This document shows positions 62,354 through 64,000 of a stretch of DNA of 64,000 bases, in pieces (the first letter of the stretch is position 1; each line of letters starts with the position of its first letter). Both the position numbers and the translations under genes were made by a program. Location: assembly GCF_003387075.1 (NCBI RefSeq), contig NZ_QUMQ01000001.1, positions 3,038,001-3,102,000 of the forward strand, read 5' to 3'. The DNA comes from Asanoa ferruginea (lineage in GTDB: Bacteria > Actinomycetota > Actinomycetes > Mycobacteriales > Micromonosporaceae). The notes below the pieces were generated by a model. That model was given only the letters and a program-made list of their open reading frames with translations, ran no database searches and was not told where the DNA came from.

Positions 62354-64000
62354 GTGAGCAAGCGGCCGAAGACGGCGAATTCCTTCATGTCGCGTCTCCG
62401 CCGGCCAGCCGGCCGGCTTCGTGATCTGCCGATCTGGTCGAAGCTCGGCCTCATCATGATCGTCCCGACCCTGGCGACGATCGTGGTTGGCACCAACGGC
62501 CTGATCGACCACATCGACACGTCGGAGAACGCGGACCAGGCACGTGACCTAGCCGTCGTGGTGGAGGCGTCGGGGGATCTCGTCCAGAACCTGCAGAACG
62601 AACGCGCCGCGGCCGCGATGCTGCTGGGCGCGAGGTCCGACACGCAGGCGAAGAAATACCGCACCGCTTTCGACACTTCGCAGCAGGCCGTCGACCGCGT
62701 GGTCAACAACTACGCGACGCAGCGCGCTTCCCTCAACGGCCTGCCGACCAACTTCGTCACCACGCTCAACCAGATCGACGACGGCCTCCAGGGCCTGCCG
62801 GGTGTGCGCAGCCAGGTGACGAGCGACAAGTTCGCCTTCACCGACGCGGCCCGGGCCTACAACGCCCTCGTCGACAACCTGCTCAACCTCCGTGACGGCG
62901 CCGCACAGCTGGCCGCCAACACGTCACTGAGCGAGCGGATGCGTGCGGTCGCCGCCGTGGCGCGACAGAAGGAGTTCCTATCCCAGGAGCGCCTGGTCGT
63001 GCTCCAGGCCTACAGCGCCAACAACACGATGAACCCCAACCTCAAGAAGGAGTTCATCGCTTCGCAGACGGGCCAGCTACAGGCCGCGGAGACGTTCATC
63101 TCGGTCGCCACGGTGACCGAGGAAGAGTCCTACAACCAGACGGTCGCCGGCTCCGACCTGCGTTCCTCGACCGCCTACGCGGGCTGGATCACCGGCATCA
63201 TGCCGCAGAGCGGCTCGCTCGCCGAAGCACCGTTCACGATCGACGGGTGGGACAGCGCGCTGCTCGGCCACAGCCGGTTGATCCGCAGCGTCGAGCGACG
63301 GCTCGACAACACCGTGGTCGACACCGCCACCACCCTGCGCGACGACGTGCAGCGCCAGGTCCTCATCGAGACCGGCCTGCTGCTCGCGATGCTGCTGCTG
63401 GCGATCCTGTTCGCCTGGTTGGTCGCCCGGTCGATGGCGCGGTCGCTGCGCGAACTGCGGCACGGCGCCCTGGCGGTCGCCCAATACGGCCTGCCGCAGG
63501 CGGTGGCCCGACTGCGTGACCCGGCGCTGTCCACCCAGATGTCGCCGGCCCAGCTCGCCAACCAGATCGCCGAGCCGCTGCCGGTCCGCAGCAAAGACGA
63601 GTTCGGCCAGGTGACCGAGGCGTTCAACGCGGTCCACCTCGAAGCCGTCCGAACCGCGGCCGAGCAGGCCGCCCTGCGTGCGTCCGTCGCGACGATGTTC
63701 GTCAACCTCGCCCGCCGTTCGCAGATCCTGGTCGACCGGCTGATCGGCCACCTCGACCGGCTCGAGCGCGGCGAGGAAGACCCGGACCGTCTGGCCGAGC
63801 TGTTCCAGCTCGACCACCTGGCGACCCGGATGCGCCGCAACGACGAAAACCTCCTGGTGCTCGCCGGCGCCGACTCGACGCGTATCCAGCGCGAGCCGGC
63901 GGCCCTGATCGACGTGCTGCGCGCCGCGCAGTCCGAGGTCGAGCACTACACCCGGATCGAGTTCGGCGTCATCGACCGTGACATCGAGGTCGCCGCGCAC
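62354..64000 (+). CDS. Nitrate-sensor-like histidine kinase, probable conservon CvnA (partial)
   Basis: The reading frame is open from GTG 62354 to the window end (549 codons); GGAGGG lies 7 nt upstream. A basic N-terminus leads to a membrane helix (about 31-48), an outside all-helical NIT domain (about 60-325) with Gln/Asn/Glu-rich helices such as ERAAAAMLLGA, a second helix (about 335-357), a HAMP-type linker, then VATMFVNLARRSQILVDRLIGHLDRLE and LFQLDHLATRMRRNDENLLVLAG. The last two blocks are characteristic of CvnA-type sensor kinases, where the His in DHLATR is the presumed phosphoacceptor. In streptomycetes such genes head conservons together with roadblock, DUF742 and Ras-like GTPase genes. 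The ATPase domain lies beyond the edge. Confidence 0.88.
   Translation, partial: MSKRPKTANSFMSRLRRPAGRLRDLPIWSKLGLIMIVPTLATIVVGTNGLIDHIDTSENADQARDLAVVVEASGDLVQNLQNERAAAAMLLGARSDTQAKKYRTAFDTSQQAVDRVVNNYATQRASLNGLPTNFVTTLNQIDDGLQGLPGVRSQVTSDKFAFTDAARAYNALVDNLLNLRDGAAQLAANTSLSERMRAVAAVARQKEFLSQERLVVLQAYSANNTMNPNLKKEFIASQTGQLQAAETFISVATVTEEESYNQTVAGSDLRSSTAYAGWITGIMPQSGSLAEAPFTIDGWDSALLGHSRLIRSVERRLDNTVVDTATTLRDDVQRQVLIETGLLLAMLLLAILFAWLVARSMARSLRELRHGALAVAQYGLPQAVARLRDPALSTQMSPAQLANQIAEPLPVRSKDEFGQVTEAFNAVHLEAVRTAAEQAALRASVATMFVNLARRSQILVDRLIGHLDRLERGEEDPDRLAELFQLDHLATRMRRNDENLLVLAGADSTRIQREPAALIDVLRAAQSEVEHYTRIEFGVIDRDIEVAAH

Overview
The window is high-G+C actinobacterial chromosome. GTG and occasional TTG starts are frequent, genes are tightly packed with many 1-14 nt overlaps, and almost everything is single-copy housekeeping or regulated metabolism. 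Several blocks follow gene orders known from mycobacteria: iniB-iniA-iniC; pmt/rsmI/metG/tatD/rsmA/ispE; glmU-prs-rplY-pth; trpS-yihY; and cdd-deoA-add. A conservon-type sensor kinase, two DUF4383 membrane genes and an abundance of Micromonosporaceae-like hypothetical genes make an Actinoplanes/Micromonospora/Asanoa-type organism (Micromonosporaceae) the best inference. No phage, plasmid, CRISPR or secondary-metabolite cluster was seen.

Left part (1-12.5 kb, mostly minus strand): a LuxR-type regulator with a degenerate P-loop sits directly upstream of an IniB-like acidic repeat protein and two dynamin-like GTPases (IniA-like, IniC-like, the last cut by the window edge). Next come a YjbR/MmcQ protein, a fused polysaccharide deacetylase-glycosyltransferase translationally coupled to a glycine-rich membrane-anchored protein, a DapA-family lyase, and the protein O-mannosyltransferase Pmt. 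Together this looks like an envelope-oriented region.

Middle (12.5-38.6 kb): rsmI, metG, tatD, rsmA (ksgA), ispE and an ABC-F ATPase form the conserved core. Between tatD and rsmA, where mycobacteria carry the resuscitation factor gene rpfB, there is instead a small regulated cargo: MarR-MFS-isochorismatase-like, a VOC protein, an SRPBCC-like protein and a second MarR. Both MarR genes have clear paired palindromic operators. A MITE-like element of about 165 bp lies between rsmA and ispE. Downstream are DUF4383 twins, a desaturase-TetR pair, tRNA-Gln(TTG), glmU, prs, rplY, pth, a polyprenyl-phosphate sugar transferase, and a sulfate-assimilation operon cysQ-cysD-cysN.

Repeat region (38.58-40.02 kb): a 1.4-kb gene-free stretch has dispersed copies of a TGATCATGTGCAC-type motif, a very strong bidirectional terminator, and a tandem array of about 1 kb built from units of about 131 bp whose two halves share a 14-mer. 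The array stops exactly at the end of a rhomboid-like gene downstream of galK.

Right part (40-64 kb): galK, a CBS/CorC protein, an ECF sigma factor with a membrane-tethered propeller-like partner, trpS, yihY, a GH13 alpha-glucosidase under LacI control, a TetR/membrane-protein divergon with two perfect operators, then a nucleoside uptake and salvage block: BMP lipoprotein, ATPase (apparently starting at CTG), two permeases, an extended cytidine deaminase, thymidine phosphorylase and adenosine deaminase. An RlmA-type rRNA methyltransferase is embedded there. The window closes inside a nitrate-sensor-like histidine kinase that probably opens a conservon (sensor-roadblock-DUF742-GTPase).
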